Part shown: piece after piece, positions 16,619 through 26,202 of the stretch
How the letters are laid out: every line of letters starts with the position of its first letter
Position numbering within the stretch: the first letter of the stretch is position 1
NCBI GenBank assembly: GCA_028282325.1
Contig: JANQID010000048.1
Coordinates: 22,302 to 86,301 of the forward strand
Length of the DNA: 64,000 nt
Direction: 5' to 3'
From: Chloroflexaceae bacterium
GTDB taxonomy: Bacteria > Chloroflexota > Chloroflexia > Chloroflexales > Chloroflexaceae
Made by a program: the position numbers and the translations under genes
Notes under the pieces: model-generated
Told to the model about the DNA's origin: nothing
Database searches by the model: none
Seen by the model: the letters and a program-made list of their open reading frames with translations, nothing else

Positions 16619-17587
16619 ATGCTGGCCGAAGATTTCATCGCTCTCAAACGCAAATCCTGGCAACGACTCAGCGCTTTGATCGACCGCAGCCAGCGCGGTC
16701 TGGCGAATCTTTCTGCCGAAGAACTTCAGGAACTGGGCCGCCTCTACCGGCAGATCACCTCCGATCTGGCAGTCGCTCGACGTGATTTTCCGAATCATTC
16801 CGTCAGCACCTACCTCAACAACCTGGTGGCCCGCGGCCACGGCGAAGTCTACAAGCAAAAAGGCGTGCGCATTCAGCAGTTTCTCACGTTTTTCACGAGC
16901 ACGTTTCCGAATACCTTTCGTGCAACCTGGGGATATACTTTCGCCGCATTTCTGATGTTTTTTGCGCCCGCAGTGATCAGCTTCATCATCGCTTATCGCG
17001 ATCCCGGTATGACAACCGTACTATTCCCCGGAATGGAAGACACGCTCACCGATATTCAGAATGGTCAGGAATGGTGGCAATCAATCAATGACAACGGGCG
17101 CACCTCCTCGGCGTCATTGATTATGACCAATAATATTCGGGTGACATTCATTGCGTTCGCCGGCGGAGCATTGCTCGGCGTGCTGACGCTGTACGTGCTG
17201 GCGCAGAACGGCTTAATGCTGGGAACTATCGCCGGCGCATCTCAAGCGCTTGATTTTGCCGACAATCTCTGGGGATTCGTCGCCGCCCACGGTATGATCG
17301 AACTCAGCGTCATTTTTATTGGCGGAGGCGCCGGTTTGCAACTCGGCTGGTCGGTATTGCGTCCCGGCCTGTTGACGCGCCGGGCGGCGCTGGTTGTTGC
17401 GGCGCGCCGGGCGGTTCAGTTGCTGTTTGGTTGCGTCCCGTTGCTCATTGTTGCCGGCATCATCGAGGGGTTTATCTCACCCGCCGACTTGCCCCTCACA
17501 TTCAAGATTGTCGTCTCGTTGGGATCAGGCCTGCTGCTCTACGGTTATCTTACCCTCGCCGGTCGCCCCGCCGATCAAAGCCGGTGA
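16619..17587 (+). CDS. SpoIIM/DUF95 family membrane protein
   Basis: The 322-residue product has a cytoplasmic helical N-terminus (about residues 1-90) and then five or six hydrophobic segments. The conserved IMTNNIRVTFIAFAGG, then FVAAHGMIELSVIFIGGGAG, mark the SpoIIM/DUF95 family. In Bacillus SpoIIM takes part in the engulfment complex. In non-spore-formers the family is widespread with unknown role, often beside RDD or AAA/DUF58 genes, which are not seen here. It ends 16 bp from the convergent GT-C-like gene. Confidence 0.85.
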   Translation: MLAEDFIALKRKSWQRLSALIDRSQRGLANLSAEELQELGRLYRQITSDLAVARRDFPNHSVSTYLNNLVARGHGEVYKQKGVRIQQFLTFFTSTFPNTFRATWGYTFAAFLMFFAPAVISFIIAYRDPGMTTVLFPGMEDTLTDIQNGQEWWQSINDNGRTSSASLIMTNNIRVTFIAFAGGALLGVLTLYVLAQNGLMLGTIAGASQALDFADNLWGFVAAHGMIELSVIFIGGGAGLQLGWSVLRPGLLTRRAALVVAARRAVQLLFGCVPLLIVAGIIEGFISPADLPLTFKIVVSLGSGLLLYGYLTLAGRPADQSR

Positions 17588-17603
17588 TTACCGACGCTCT
17601 GCA

Positions 17604-19679
17604 TCAAGGCGTTGCCGGGCAATCCGACGGTTCCGCCACAAGCCGAATATGCTCCAAGCGAGTCCATCCTCCGTCGCCCGTTCCTACCGGATCGAGACGC
17701 AAACCCGTTACCATTCCGCTCCATCCTAGTTGTTCGGTCAAGTCAAGGCAATAGGATCGCATCTCCATACCAGGCTCAAGCTCCCAACGAAGCGAACGTT
17801 CCTCGGATGCCTGCGCTTGCTCATCGAGGAAAAAAAGCTGGGCATCACGCACCGCCGTCGTTGCCGCCATCCGAATCTCTATCGACCGATAACGCTGCGG
17901 ATCGATAGTTGCAGGAGGGCTCATCAGCCAGGGATCGACGCCGGGCGTCAGCGTCCAACCGGGCGCGTCGGATAAACTCGATGCCGTCTCTGCGTTGCCA
18001 ACTCGCCATCCCCAATGGCCTCGCGTGAAATCCCAACCACCCCGCTCAATCAGTTGCTGCGCCGAAGGCAACCGATAATAGGTTGGCAGTTCAGCAGGGA
18101 GATCGACACGCTCCAGCCCGGATGCATACGCCGCAAAACATGCCGTCACTTGAGATTGCTCAAGACCAAAACGCTCCAAAAGGCCCACACGACCCCACGC
18201 CCCGGCAGATGCATCGAGTGTCGTTGGCGTCGGTTGCAACACATCCGCCCCGATCAGCACCGCTGCGCCATGCTCCAAAGCGGAGTCAATGCGCTGACGT
18301 ACAAGAGTGCAAGCCGCTTCCCAATCGCCCGAACTGTCGAACAGCGCCTGATTGAGCGAGAAAACATTGGCGCGTTCTTCGTAATAAGGCAGGTATAACT
18401 CTTGCAAACCATCCGGTACTATGAGCAGATCGTCGGGCATACTCTCTTGCGCCAGGGCTTCGGCAATCCGGCGCTGCAAGTCGGTATCAGCATCCCCACG
18501 GCGCATGATCGCAGCATAGTTGATCGTCAACATCGCCGCCCCAATCGCCAATACCGCCCAGACGCCGGGACGCCAGATTGTTGGTCGCGCCACAAGCGCC
18601 AGCATCAGCAACAACAGCGCCGGCGGCAGACTTGCGATCCAGAACTCGATGTTATCCGGCTCCCACCAGAGAAAAAACGCGCCATAAGCCCCTAACCAGC
18701 TCAGCAACACCAGAGCCGGACGACCATACACGCGCACAAGCGAGAAAATATGCCAGACAAACATAGCAACCAGACCTACACCAAACCACGCACCGCCGGG
18801 TTGAGCCAGCGTATCGGCGAGTCCTGCACCCAGATCTGCCCATTTGTCACCGGTGATTGAACCGCCCCACCAGCCCGTACGCGCATAGCCGGTTATCCAT
18901 TCCAGAAACTCAGCCCACGAGCGAAAGCCGCTGATGACGCCACCGACCAGCACATAGCTGCCAACGACGATCAGACCTAAAACCAACGCATACGCAGTTC
19001 CCATCTCGATACGCCGCCGCCAGGCGGACGGAGCAAGCGCTTTCCGATCAGCGCCAGCCGAATCGCGCGCGAACACGAGCAGTGCTATCACGGGAACGCT
19101 CAATAACCCATTCGTCTGATGAAACAAGACGGCCAGACCTTGAACCAGACCCAACAGCGCAAACCCACCGACCGTCGGATATTCCAGCAAGCGCAGCAAG
19201 AGCGTCAAACATACAATCAACAAGAGGGCGGCAATCGTATACACTTCCACTTCGACAGCGTAATACCAATATGCGTAACTGCTCCCCAACAGCAGTGCGC
19301 CGCCCAGCGACAGATCGACGCGCCGGGTGATGGTCTTAACCAGCGCGAAGAACAAAGTGACGCCAAGCGAACCGGCCAGAGCATTGACGACCTGAAGCGG
19401 AATTAGCGCACCGTCCGTATAGCCAGATGCCTGCGCCAGACGACTCACCAGAGCGCCGAGCAGCCCATACGCCAGATGGTGGGGATGGAACAGCTCTTGC
19501 CACGGCTTGCGATCAACGTCGAGCACGTAGGACAGGGCATCAAACGTATGCACCTGCGTAAGCGTCGTGAGATAGAGGACCAGGCTAGAGATCCACACTA
19601 ATGCGGGAAGGAGAATCTGAAGATGCCGAAGAAGGTCAGCCGGCGCCGAAGATCGTTCACGGTCGTTCAAGCTCGTCAT
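17604..19679 (-). CDS. Polytopic membrane protein, GT-C/DUF2723-like
   Basis: The 691-residue product has about ten transmembrane segments in residues 20-400 and a ~290-residue soluble C-terminal part. The first loop has VHTFDALSYVLDVD and HPHHLAYGLLG, and a later loop has YYAVEVEVYT and LFHQTNGL. This layout (acidic first loop, His-Pro, Glu-x-Tyr) resembles GT-C glycosyltransferases and DUF2723 proteins using lipid-linked sugars. The acidic residues suggest catalysis, but no substrate can be named. It starts 13 bp after the DUF192 gene and may be the last gene of the Tad operon, hinting at modification of surface proteins (inference). Confidence 0.7.
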   Translation of the reverse strand: MTSLNDRERSSAPADLLRHLQILLPALVWISSLVLYLTTLTQVHTFDALSYVLDVDRKPWQELFHPHHLAYGLLGALVSRLAQASGYTDGALIPLQVVNALAGSLGVTLFFALVKTITRRVDLSLGGALLLGSSYAYWYYAVEVEVYTIAALLLIVCLTLLLRLLEYPTVGGFALLGLVQGLAVLFHQTNGLLSVPVIALLVFARDSAGADRKALAPSAWRRRIEMGTAYALVLGLIVVGSYVLVGGVISGFRSWAEFLEWITGYARTGWWGGSITGDKWADLGAGLADTLAQPGGAWFGVGLVAMFVWHIFSLVRVYGRPALVLLSWLGAYGAFFLWWEPDNIEFWIASLPPALLLLMLALVARPTIWRPGVWAVLAIGAAMLTINYAAIMRRGDADTDLQRRIAEALAQESMPDDLLIVPDGLQELYLPYYEERANVFSLNQALFDSSGDWEAACTLVRQRIDSALEHGAAVLIGADVLQPTPTTLDASAGAWGRVGLLERFGLEQSQVTACFAAYASGLERVDLPAELPTYYRLPSAQQLIERGGWDFTRGHWGWRVGNAETASSLSDAPGWTLTPGVDPWLMSPPATIDPQRYRSIEIRMAATTAVRDAQLFFLDEQAQASEERSLRWELEPGMEMRSYCLDLTEQLGWSGMVTGLRLDPVGTGDGGWTRLEHIRLVAEPSDCPATP

Positions 19680-19692
19680 CAGGAACTAAGCG

Positions 19693-20082
19693 CTAGGAGA
19701 GATTGTGCGGTGGCGGCGTCAAAACACAGGCGTCGCCGACTTGCGTGCCTGTCTCTGCGATAATGCCTGCGGGCAATTCAAGCACAGAGCGCGCACCCCA
19801 GATACCGGCAAACGGGCGTGACGGCGGCATTGCCTCGCGCAACCCTACCACATAATCATTGCGATCAAGAAAGAGGACATCAATTGGAAAACGCATAAAG
19901 AAGGTATGAATGCTCCACTCAGGATAAATGAGCAAACCCCCGCCCTGTTGCAACCCAGAACGCCCCATTAGACCGCGACCACGCGACCAGAACGTACGCG
20001 CCAGTTCACACTGCTCCGCCAGCACACGACCATTGGTCTGATTAACTACGCGGATATGACTCACCTTGTGTGTGGGCGTCAT
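19693..20082 (-). CDS. DUF192 protein
   Basis: The 129-residue product has the DUF192 hallmarks: LARTFWSRGRGLMGR at about residue 27, then IHTFFMRFPIDVLFLD and AMPPSRP with LELPAG. DUF192 is a small beta-rich domain of unknown role, often found near Tad/Flp pilus genes. No signal peptide is seen here, unlike many family members. It lies 57 bp after tadC and 13 bp before the GT-C-like gene. Confidence 0.88.
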   Translation of the reverse strand: MTPTHKVSHIRVVNQTNGRVLAEQCELARTFWSRGRGLMGRSGLQQGGGLLIYPEWSIHTFFMRFPIDVLFLDRNDYVVGLREAMPPSRPFAGIWGARSVLELPAGIIAETGTQVGDACVLTPPPHNLS

Positions 20083-20139
20083 AGTATGTATATGTCCGAT
20101 CGCTGTCCAACGGTTGGTTTGGTTAGTTGCCGTTCATTC

Positions 20140-21063
20140 TCACAAACCGCCAATGCCGCTCATAATCTTGGGCACCGCCGGGCCAAGGATAACGACAAAA
20201 AGCGCCGGAAAAATCAAGAATACCATGGGAAAAAGCATCTTGATAGGCGCTTTCTGGGCCGCCTCTTCCGCGCGTTGCCGTCGACGAACACGCATCTGAT
20301 CAGACTGAATGCGCAAGATCTTGGACAGTGAGACGCCCAATTGATCGGCCTGAATCACCGCTGCAACAAACGTCTGGATATCTTCAACGCCGGTTCGCGT
20401 CGCCATATCCTTGAGCGCATCCCGCCGCGCCCGACCCAGGCGCGTATCCGAAAGTACCCGTTTGAACTCCGCGCTAAGCTCATCATCCCACTTATCAGTC
20501 ACACGCTGCAACGCAAGATCAAAGGCCAGACCGGCTTCGACGCTAATCGTAAGCAAATCCAGGGCATCAGGCAGCGCTTTGGTAATATTTTTCTTGCGCT
20601 GCGACACACGCCGACCGAGCCACATCACCGGCAGCATATAGCCCAGCACCAGGCCAATGGCGCTGTACATCGCTGCCTGGGGAAGTTCCATCGTTGTGAA
20701 CGTCACAACAGCGAAGATACCAAAAAGCACAATCGCGAGCACAACCCGCAGCCCGACAAACATCGGCGGTGTAATCCCGCCAGGATTGCCGGCCTGTTGC
20801 AAATTTACGCGCAGTCGTTCAGCGCTCTGCTTGGGGCCATACTTCCCCAGCGTTGCAAGCAACGTGCGCGCCATTGGGAGCAAAACGCGCTCATAGAACG
20901 GCTGCTGAAGCTCCATTTCTTCGAGCGTCATTGCTCGTTCGGTGAACTGGCTTAAGCGATCACCAATAACATCCGGCTGGCGTGATCGCATCAAACCGAA
21001 AATGATAAGCGCCAGACCGGCAACGAGGACGACGCCAAAGATAATGATCGGTGTCATCATCAC
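20140..21063 (-). CDS. tadC: Tad pilus inner-membrane platform protein TadC
   Basis: TadC and TadB form the inner-membrane platform of the Tad/Flp type IVc pilus. The 307-residue product has an N-terminal helix, a GspF domain (LPDALDLLTISVEAGLAFD at about 165, QLGVSLSKILRIQSDQMR near 250), then two C-terminal helices. Three consecutive ATG codons occur at the start; the third (21057) is best spaced from GAGGTG. It follows tadB by 3 bp. Confidence 0.93.
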   Translation of the reverse strand: MMMTPIIIFGVVLVAGLALIIFGLMRSRQPDVIGDRLSQFTERAMTLEEMELQQPFYERVLLPMARTLLATLGKYGPKQSAERLRVNLQQAGNPGGITPPMFVGLRVVLAIVLFGIFAVVTFTTMELPQAAMYSAIGLVLGYMLPVMWLGRRVSQRKKNITKALPDALDLLTISVEAGLAFDLALQRVTDKWDDELSAEFKRVLSDTRLGRARRDALKDMATRTGVEDIQTFVAAVIQADQLGVSLSKILRIQSDQMRVRRRQRAEEAAQKAPIKMLFPMVFLIFPALFVVILGPAVPKIMSGIGGL

Positions 21064-21066
21064 ACC

Positions 21067-22071
21067 TCACACTTCGATATCGATAATCTTCATAATCGCA
21101 AAGTAACCGATCACAATCATAGCTCCCGCTGTAACCGGGAGACAACACCAGTGTTCCGGAGGAAAGCCGAACGAGAAAATAGGCGCCATGTATTCTGGGT
21201 TGATCACCGAGATCATAATCCCCAGAGCAATTGGCAAACCGGTAATGACATACGCAGAAATACGCCCCTGCGCTGTCAGCGTCTGGATCTCGCCCTTAAT
21301 ACGCACTCGTTCGCGAATGGTATGGCCAATTGTATCAAGAATCTGAGCCAGATTCCCGCCCACTTCCATTTGAATATTGACCGCCGTGATCAACAACTCA
21401 AGGTCGTCTGACGGCAAGCGACGGAGCAAACTCCCCAACGCTTCTTCGGTTGAACGACCCAGACCGACTTCCTGAACAACACGCTTAAACTCGGTTGAAA
21501 CCGGCGCCGGCGATTCACGCGAAACCATATCAAGCGTCTGCAGAAAACTGTAACCGCCTCGCAGCGCATTCGCCATCATTATTATAGTATCGCCGAGCTG
21601 GTCATTGAAGGCTTTCACCCGATTACTAGCACGAAAACTCACGTAGATATTGGGCACGAAAGAAAACAGAACCGCTCCCACTAGAGCGGCAAGAAACATC
21701 GCTTGAGCATTTGCCCGCCCGATCAGCAAACCGGCGCCCGCGCCAACCACTGCGGTCAGAAGCTTCAGGCCAATGAACTCGGAAACGGTCAGTTTTAGAT
21801 CGGCGCGAGCCAGATCACGTGCTATATTTCCCCCGCGCTTGCTTTTGGAGACTACAGCATCGATACGAGCCAACGCCTCACGTCTGCCGTCGCTAGTAGC
21901 CTCTAAACCTTCTCGGCCTGCAAACTTAGAGAGGCGTTCGTTCATCTGGACATCTCCAGGACCACGCCGCATCACAAGAATTGCAAGAGCGCTCAGTACG
22001 ACGATCAGGCCAACACCACCCACAATCAGCGGCAGCATCTCAAGTGCAAGCATGTTCTCTATCATTGGCAT
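21067..22071 (-). CDS. tadB: Tad pilus inner-membrane platform protein TadB
   Basis: The 334-residue GspF-domain protein pairs with TadC. It has a helix at residues 14-33, a pair of helices at about 110-140, the conserved QLGDTIIMMANALRGGYSF (about 157-175) and EVGGNLAQILDTIGHTIRER (about 237), and C-terminal helices. Order tadA-tadB-tadC is canonical. The gap to tadA is 94 bp without a recognisable promoter or pilin gene. Confidence 0.93.
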   Translation of the reverse strand: MPMIENMLALEMLPLIVGGVGLIVVLSALAILVMRRGPGDVQMNERLSKFAGREGLEATSDGRREALARIDAVVSKSKRGGNIARDLARADLKLTVSEFIGLKLLTAVVGAGAGLLIGRANAQAMFLAALVGAVLFSFVPNIYVSFRASNRVKAFNDQLGDTIIMMANALRGGYSFLQTLDMVSRESPAPVSTEFKRVVQEVGLGRSTEEALGSLLRRLPSDDLELLITAVNIQMEVGGNLAQILDTIGHTIRERVRIKGEIQTLTAQGRISAYVITGLPIALGIMISVINPEYMAPIFSFGFPPEHWCCLPVTAGAMIVIGYFAIMKIIDIEV

Positions 22072-22165
22072 CTCTCAACGCTAGCCAGTAATTTCATAGA
22101 CAGCGCACCGAAGCAGCGATCACGTCATTAAGCAGGACTGAAATATCCTCATGATCGTAAGCACG

Positions 22166-23575
22166 TCAGAAACGGAAGCGATCACTGGTATATCCAAAGA
22201 CATTAGGCGGCAGATAAATGTTGAGCGCTTCGAAGCGATCGACAAACTTGGGTCGCACGCCCGTTGGGCGTAACGAGCCAAGAATTTTGCCTTTTTCATC
22301 TACGCCGGTCTGTTCAAACGCAAAGATCTCCTGAAGTACAACCACATCGCCTTCCATACCTTGTACTTCAGTAATCGAAGTCAACTTTCGACTACCATCC
22401 TTCAGACGGCTTTGCTGTACAATCACATCAACCGCCGCGGCGACTTGCTCACGAATAGCGCGCACAGGCAAGTCCATACCTGCCATCAAGCACATCGTTT
22501 CGATACGGGCGACCGAGTCACGCGGGCTATTGGCATGGACAGTCGTCATTGAACCATCGTGACCGGTATTCATTGCCTGAAGCATATCCAGCGTTTCACC
22601 GCCGCGGCACTCCCCGACCACAATCCGCTCAGGACGCATACGCAAACAGTTGATGACCAGCTCACGAATTGAAACTTCGCCCCGACCTTCAACATTTGGC
22701 GGACGCGATTCAAGCGTAACGACGTGTTCCTGGTGCAACTGAAGCTCAGCCGCATTTTCTACTGTGATAATCCGCTCGTCAGCCGGTATAAATGATGATA
22801 GAACGTTCAGCGTCGTCGTTTTGCCGGAGCCTGTTCCACCCGACACCACAACATTTAAGCGAGCGAGCACGCACGCCGATAAAAACTCGGCCATCTCGCT
22901 AGACAACGAGCCAAAGCGGATCAGATCCTCAACGGTCAGAGGATCACGGCGGAATTTACGAATGGTGATCACCGGCCCGACCAGCGAGAGCGGACGAATA
23001 ATCGCATTAACACGGCTCCCATCAGGCAAGCGGGCGTCAACCATCGGCGATGATTCATCGATGCGACGACCAAGCGGGGCGACAATGCGGTCAATAATGC
23101 GGAGAACGTGCTCATCATTATTGAATGTGATATCGGTCTTAATCAGTTTGCCCTTTTTCTCAACGTAAATCTGCTTTGGTCCATTGACCATAATTTCACT
23201 GATGTCATCGTCGGTCAGAAGTTGCTGCAGCGGACCATAGCCAAGAATATCCGCAGCGATACTCTCGAACATACGCGATCGCTCAGCGCGCGTCACCACA
23301 ACGCTCTCGCTATCAAGAATCGTGTTAAACACCTCCTCGACTTGTTGCCGCACTTTCGCGGCATCTGACAAATCGAGCTTGGGATCCAATTCATTGATCA
23401 GCTTATTCTGCACCCGCACTTTGAGCTCATTAAACGTATCATCTTCTCGTTCGTGAGGTATAGGGCCATGCCGGCCAGCGTCTCCGCGGCGAGGCAAACT
23501 GCCGCTTACCCGTTGACCGCCAGCCTGAGCGTCGTCGCCGGGTACTGTACCACCGATGCGCTTCAACAATGACAT
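22166..23575 (-). CDS. tadA: Tad pilus assembly ATPase TadA/CpaF (copy 1)
   Basis: This secretion ATPase powers pilus assembly. The 469-residue product has an N-terminal linker, a [10 protein letters not shown] segment (about 125), [12 protein letters not shown], Walker [13 protein letters not shown] (about 247-258), an Asp/His-box region, Walker [14 protein letters not shown], and [11 protein letters not shown]. The C-terminal part is the usual CpaF tail. It is followed by tadB and preceded by cpaE (24 bp). A close paralogue lies at 37942-39441. Confidence 0.96.
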   Translation of the reverse strand: MSLLKRIGGTVPGDDAQAGGQRVSGSLPRRGDAGRHGPIPHEREDDTFNELKVRVQNKLINELDPKLDLSDAAKVRQQVEEVFNTILDSESVVVTRAERSRMFESIAADILGYGPLQQLLTDDDISEIMVNGPKQIYVEKKGKLIKTDITFNNDEHVLRIIDRIVAPLGRRIDESSPMVDARLPDGSRVNAIIRPLSLVGPVITIRKFRRDPLTVEDLIRFGSLSSEMAEFLSACVLARLNVVVSGGTGSGKTTTLNVLSSFIPADERIITVENAAELQLHQEHVVTLESRPPNVEGRGEVSIRELVINCLRMRPERIVVGECRGGETLDMLQAMNTGHDGSMTTVHANSPRDSVARIETMCLMAGMDLPVRAIREQVAAAVDVIVQQSRLKDGSRKLTSITEVQGMEGDVVVLQEIFAFEQTGVDEKGKILGSLRPTGVRPKFVDRFEALNIYLPPNVFGYTSDRFRF

Positions 23576-23598
23576 AGAAGGCCCCCTTCAGGTCGCTA

Positions 23599-24861
23599 CT
23601 AGCGCTTCGTCATCAACCGCGAGAATAAACCGCCGCGCTGCGCCGACTGTTCAGACGCCGGCTGGGTATTTGTTTTCGCGCTCGGCTTTGCCGCGCTGGC
23701 AAGTTCACGAGCCAGTGTCAAGATATCGCGAGATGCCGCATGCGTTGGCTTACTCATAACCAACGGCACACCTTGATTGATCGATAATGTAATATCTTGC
23801 GCGGCATTTGCGATTTGCAATCCCACTTTGCGCTTGATATTCTCTTCGACATTGCTTACGCGAATACCCAAACGGCTGTCGGCTTTGTTGAGCACAAGCA
23901 AGATCTTTTCCTGCGCATACTCCAAAAGATCGGCCACTTCCAAGAACAATTTAATATTCTTTATGCAAGGCATCTCAAGAGTCATTAATGCCACAACCCG
24001 ATCGGCGGTGTCAAGGATCGCCAATGTACGATCTTGGAACGACGAATGTGTATCAACCACAACATAGTCGAACTCTTTGCGCATAAGTTCAAGAATTGAT
24101 CGCAGATGATCCGATGTCACCAGTTCACCCATCTGAGGATTCGACGGGGCGAGAAGAACTTTCACCTGCGATGTATGAACTGCCAGCACATCATTAAGCA
24201 AATCGCGATCAAGCTCTGCGATGCGATTCGTTAAGTCAATAATAGTGCGATTGGAAACCAGATTCAGGATAACGTCCTGCGCTCCGAAAATGACATTCCC
24301 ATCAACCAATGCAACCCGCGCATTGGTTTGTTGACGTAAAGCCACCGCAAGGTTCGCCGCAACCGCCGATACGCCAACCCCGCCTTTCGGACTAAACACT
24401 GCGATAATCTGCCCTTGCGAACTGTCATCATCGCTGACTACTCCGCCACTGGGCGTTTGAGAAGCGCGCGGACGCGTCGCCGCCAGTCGATGCACATGGC
24501 GAATTGACTTATACAGATCGTCAGCACTGATCGGCTTGGTGAGAAACTCGCGCGCTCCAGCAAGCATCGCGCGCCGCAGATAATCGGTTTCTCCCTGCAC
24601 ACTCATAATGATGACCTGGATGCCAGGATCCTGGGTCATAATAGCTTCCGTCGCCGTGATGCCATCCATATCAGGCATATTGATGTCCATCAAAACGACA
24701 TCAGGCCGGTATTGCTGCGCCATTGCAATTGCCTCGCGGCCATTGCCGGCTTTGGCGACAACCTCAATATCTTTCTCGAAAAACAGCAATTTCTCGAGTT
24801 GATCGCGTGTATCGACGATATCATCGACGATTAAGACACGGATCTTACCTTCCTCTGTCAT
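23599..24861 (-). CDS. cpaE: CpaE/TadZ-type localisation ATPase with receiver domain
   Basis: The 420-residue product joins an N-terminal response-regulator receiver (VLIVDDIVDTRDQL, phospho-acceptor in VLMDINMPDMDG near residue 58, Thr-Lys-Pro near 110) to a MinD/ParA-like ATPase. The ATPase has the deviant Walker A FSPKGGVGVS (about 160) and VVVDTHSSF (about 245). CpaE/TadZ places the Tad machine in the cell. GAGGAG seven bases before ATG 24861 fixes the start. An 11 bp inverted repeat lies just upstream (24897-24942). The receiver has its Asp, so phosphorylation is possible. Confidence 0.93.
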   Translation of the reverse strand: MTEEGKIRVLIVDDIVDTRDQLEKLLFFEKDIEVVAKAGNGREAIAMAQQYRPDVVLMDINMPDMDGITATEAIMTQDPGIQVIIMSVQGETDYLRRAMLAGAREFLTKPISADDLYKSIRHVHRLAATRPRASQTPSGGVVSDDDSSQGQIIAVFSPKGGVGVSAVAANLAVALRQQTNARVALVDGNVIFGAQDVILNLVSNRTIIDLTNRIAELDRDLLNDVLAVHTSQVKVLLAPSNPQMGELVTSDHLRSILELMRKEFDYVVVDTHSSFQDRTLAILDTADRVVALMTLEMPCIKNIKLFLEVADLLEYAQEKILLVLNKADSRLGIRVSNVEENIKRKVGLQIANAAQDITLSINQGVPLVMSKPTHAASRDILTLARELASAAKPSAKTNTQPASEQSAQRGGLFSRLMTKR

Positions 24862-24896
24862 GCACTCACTCCTCTATGCAGACGGATCTGTAGGCG

Positions 24897-24942
24897 ATAA
24901 TCCGTAGCTCCTTGTCAGTCTGACAATGGAACTACGGATTAT
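24897..24942. repeat. Inverted repeat between cpaB and cpaE
   Basis: ATAATCCGTAG (24897-24907) and CTACGGATTAT (24932-24942) pair perfectly over 11 bp. The centre adds TTGTCAG...CTGACAA, so nearly the whole 46 nt can fold into one hairpin. There is no T-run on either side, so it is not a classical terminator; it could be an RNA-processing site or protein-binding palindrome. Confidence 0.6.
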
Positions 24943-24964
24943 ATATGGACGCATACGCCCTAAA

Positions 24965-25984
24965 CTATGGTATACGCGTTGGCGCAGGCGTGAGCGTCGG
25001 TTCAGCGCCGAGCGCCTCTTCTTCGCTAATCACACGCACCTGCAATGGTCGCGGAATTGGAACGCCGAATTCTGAGGTTAGCAAATCAAACGTTGCGCCG
25101 ATAGTTGGCTCATACGCATCATCGCCAGCCCCACGCAGCACCAGGGATATTCTGGCGTCGGTGCTCTGAGCAAATTCGATCAATTCAGCTTCCTGATCGT
25201 TCACCGCCAGGATCAACACCCATTGCCCGGTTGTAATAGTCGTATCGTTGGTCGCCTCATTATCAATCGGTTGACCTGATGAATCTACCGCCGGCGGCCC
25301 CGTTGTTTCAGGTTGCTCAGCCTGTGCCGTTTCCTCGGGTGTAATAGAGGGTCGTAAGATCTTTAACACTTGAACCTGCTGAATGAGCGTTTTGGTAGTT
25401 GCGGTTTCCAAAATATCCCGTTCACGCACAGTTACCGGAACTACCTGGCCGGCTTGCTCTTCCAATTTGCGTTCGGTGGGCAACGAGACCACCCGTGTAA
25501 CGATAAATGTTGCAACCACATCTACCGTATCACCGGGCTTGATCTGGTCGGCCACGCCCGACATGCTATTGACCTGGAATGGATAAGCTTTGTCACGTGG
25601 ACGATCGCCTTCAGCGGTCGGTATCTGCTGAGACAAGCCCGGATCAGTCAGGTCGCGCTGATTGATCAACTCTTCAGCCTCAATCGGATTGACTGTCAAT
25701 TTGCCTAAAACTTCGCCGATACTGGTAAAGTTCTGATCTGGGTTGTATTCAACCGTATCAATCGTCGTTAGTTCCAGCAAGGTAGCATCGGTTATCACGG
25801 TATTCGCCGGAATAGCAAACCTTGCTATGACTACATCCACACCCGGATCGTCTGTCGGTGACGGCGACGCCGCCTCACTGCCTAGCCCTCCTGGCGTAGA
25901 TTGCTGGAGGAACAGGAATAGCGCCCCGGCGCCGACGATGAGAATAAGACCGATCAGGAGAATGAGCACGCCTCCACGCCTCAT
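24965..25984 (-). CDS. cpaB: Flp pilus assembly protein CpaB/RcpC
   Basis: The 339-residue product has an N-terminal membrane anchor (MRRGGVLILLIGLILIVGAG), a Ser/Pro linker and an SAF domain at about residues 55-115 (VVIARFAIPANTVITDATL, then LTVNPIEAEELINQRDL). Next comes a RcpC-type domain (IKPGDTVDVVATF). The start at ATG 25984 is chosen because AAGGAAGG precedes it and the anchor follows directly; the longer frame adds unlikely residues. In monoderm-like Chloroflexota no RcpA secretin is expected and none is seen. Confidence 0.9.
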   Translation of the reverse strand: MRRGGVLILLIGLILIVGAGALFLFLQQSTPGGLGSEAASPSPTDDPGVDVVIARFAIPANTVITDATLLELTTIDTVEYNPDQNFTSIGEVLGKLTVNPIEAEELINQRDLTDPGLSQQIPTAEGDRPRDKAYPFQVNSMSGVADQIKPGDTVDVVATFIVTRVVSLPTERKLEEQAGQVVPVTVRERDILETATTKTLIQQVQVLKILRPSITPEETAQAEQPETTGPPAVDSSGQPIDNEATNDTTITTGQWVLILAVNDQEAELIEFAQSTDARISLVLRGAGDDAYEPTIGATFDLLTSEFGVPIPRPLQVRVISEEEALGAEPTLTPAPTRIP

Positions 25985-26041
25985 GGGGGTTTCCTTCCTT
26001 ATCAGAGAGCATACAGAAGGACCAGAGACACAATACACCAT

Positions 26042-26050
26042 ATTATAGCA
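26042..26050 (-). promoter_or_regulatory. Extended -10 promoter upstream of cpaB
   Basis: TGC-TATAAT on the minus strand forms an extended -10 element about 58 bp upstream of the cpaB start. No good -35 box is seen. It would allow cpaB-cpaE-tadABC to be expressed separately from the upstream tadE/tadG genes. Confidence 0.4.
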
Positions 26051-26147
26051 CACACAAGCAAGTTATGACGTGTTCAAACTGCTTTTCAAAGCATTACGAT
26101 GCTATACAGGCGCTGCTCTGGCATTTATGCGATTCAAGTTAAGACAC

Positions 26148-26180
26148 TCAGGAGGAGCGTTTGAGAAGCGCTCCTCCTGA
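26148..26180. terminator. Hairpin downstream of the Kelch-like gene
   Basis: A perfect 12 bp stem (26148-26159 with 26169-26180) around a 9-nt loop, 23 bp past the Kelch-like stop. GC-rich but without a T-run on the minus strand, so it may attenuate or stabilise rather than fully terminate. Confidence 0.5.
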
Positions 26181-26202
26181 TACAATCGTCAATACGGCGC
26201 AT

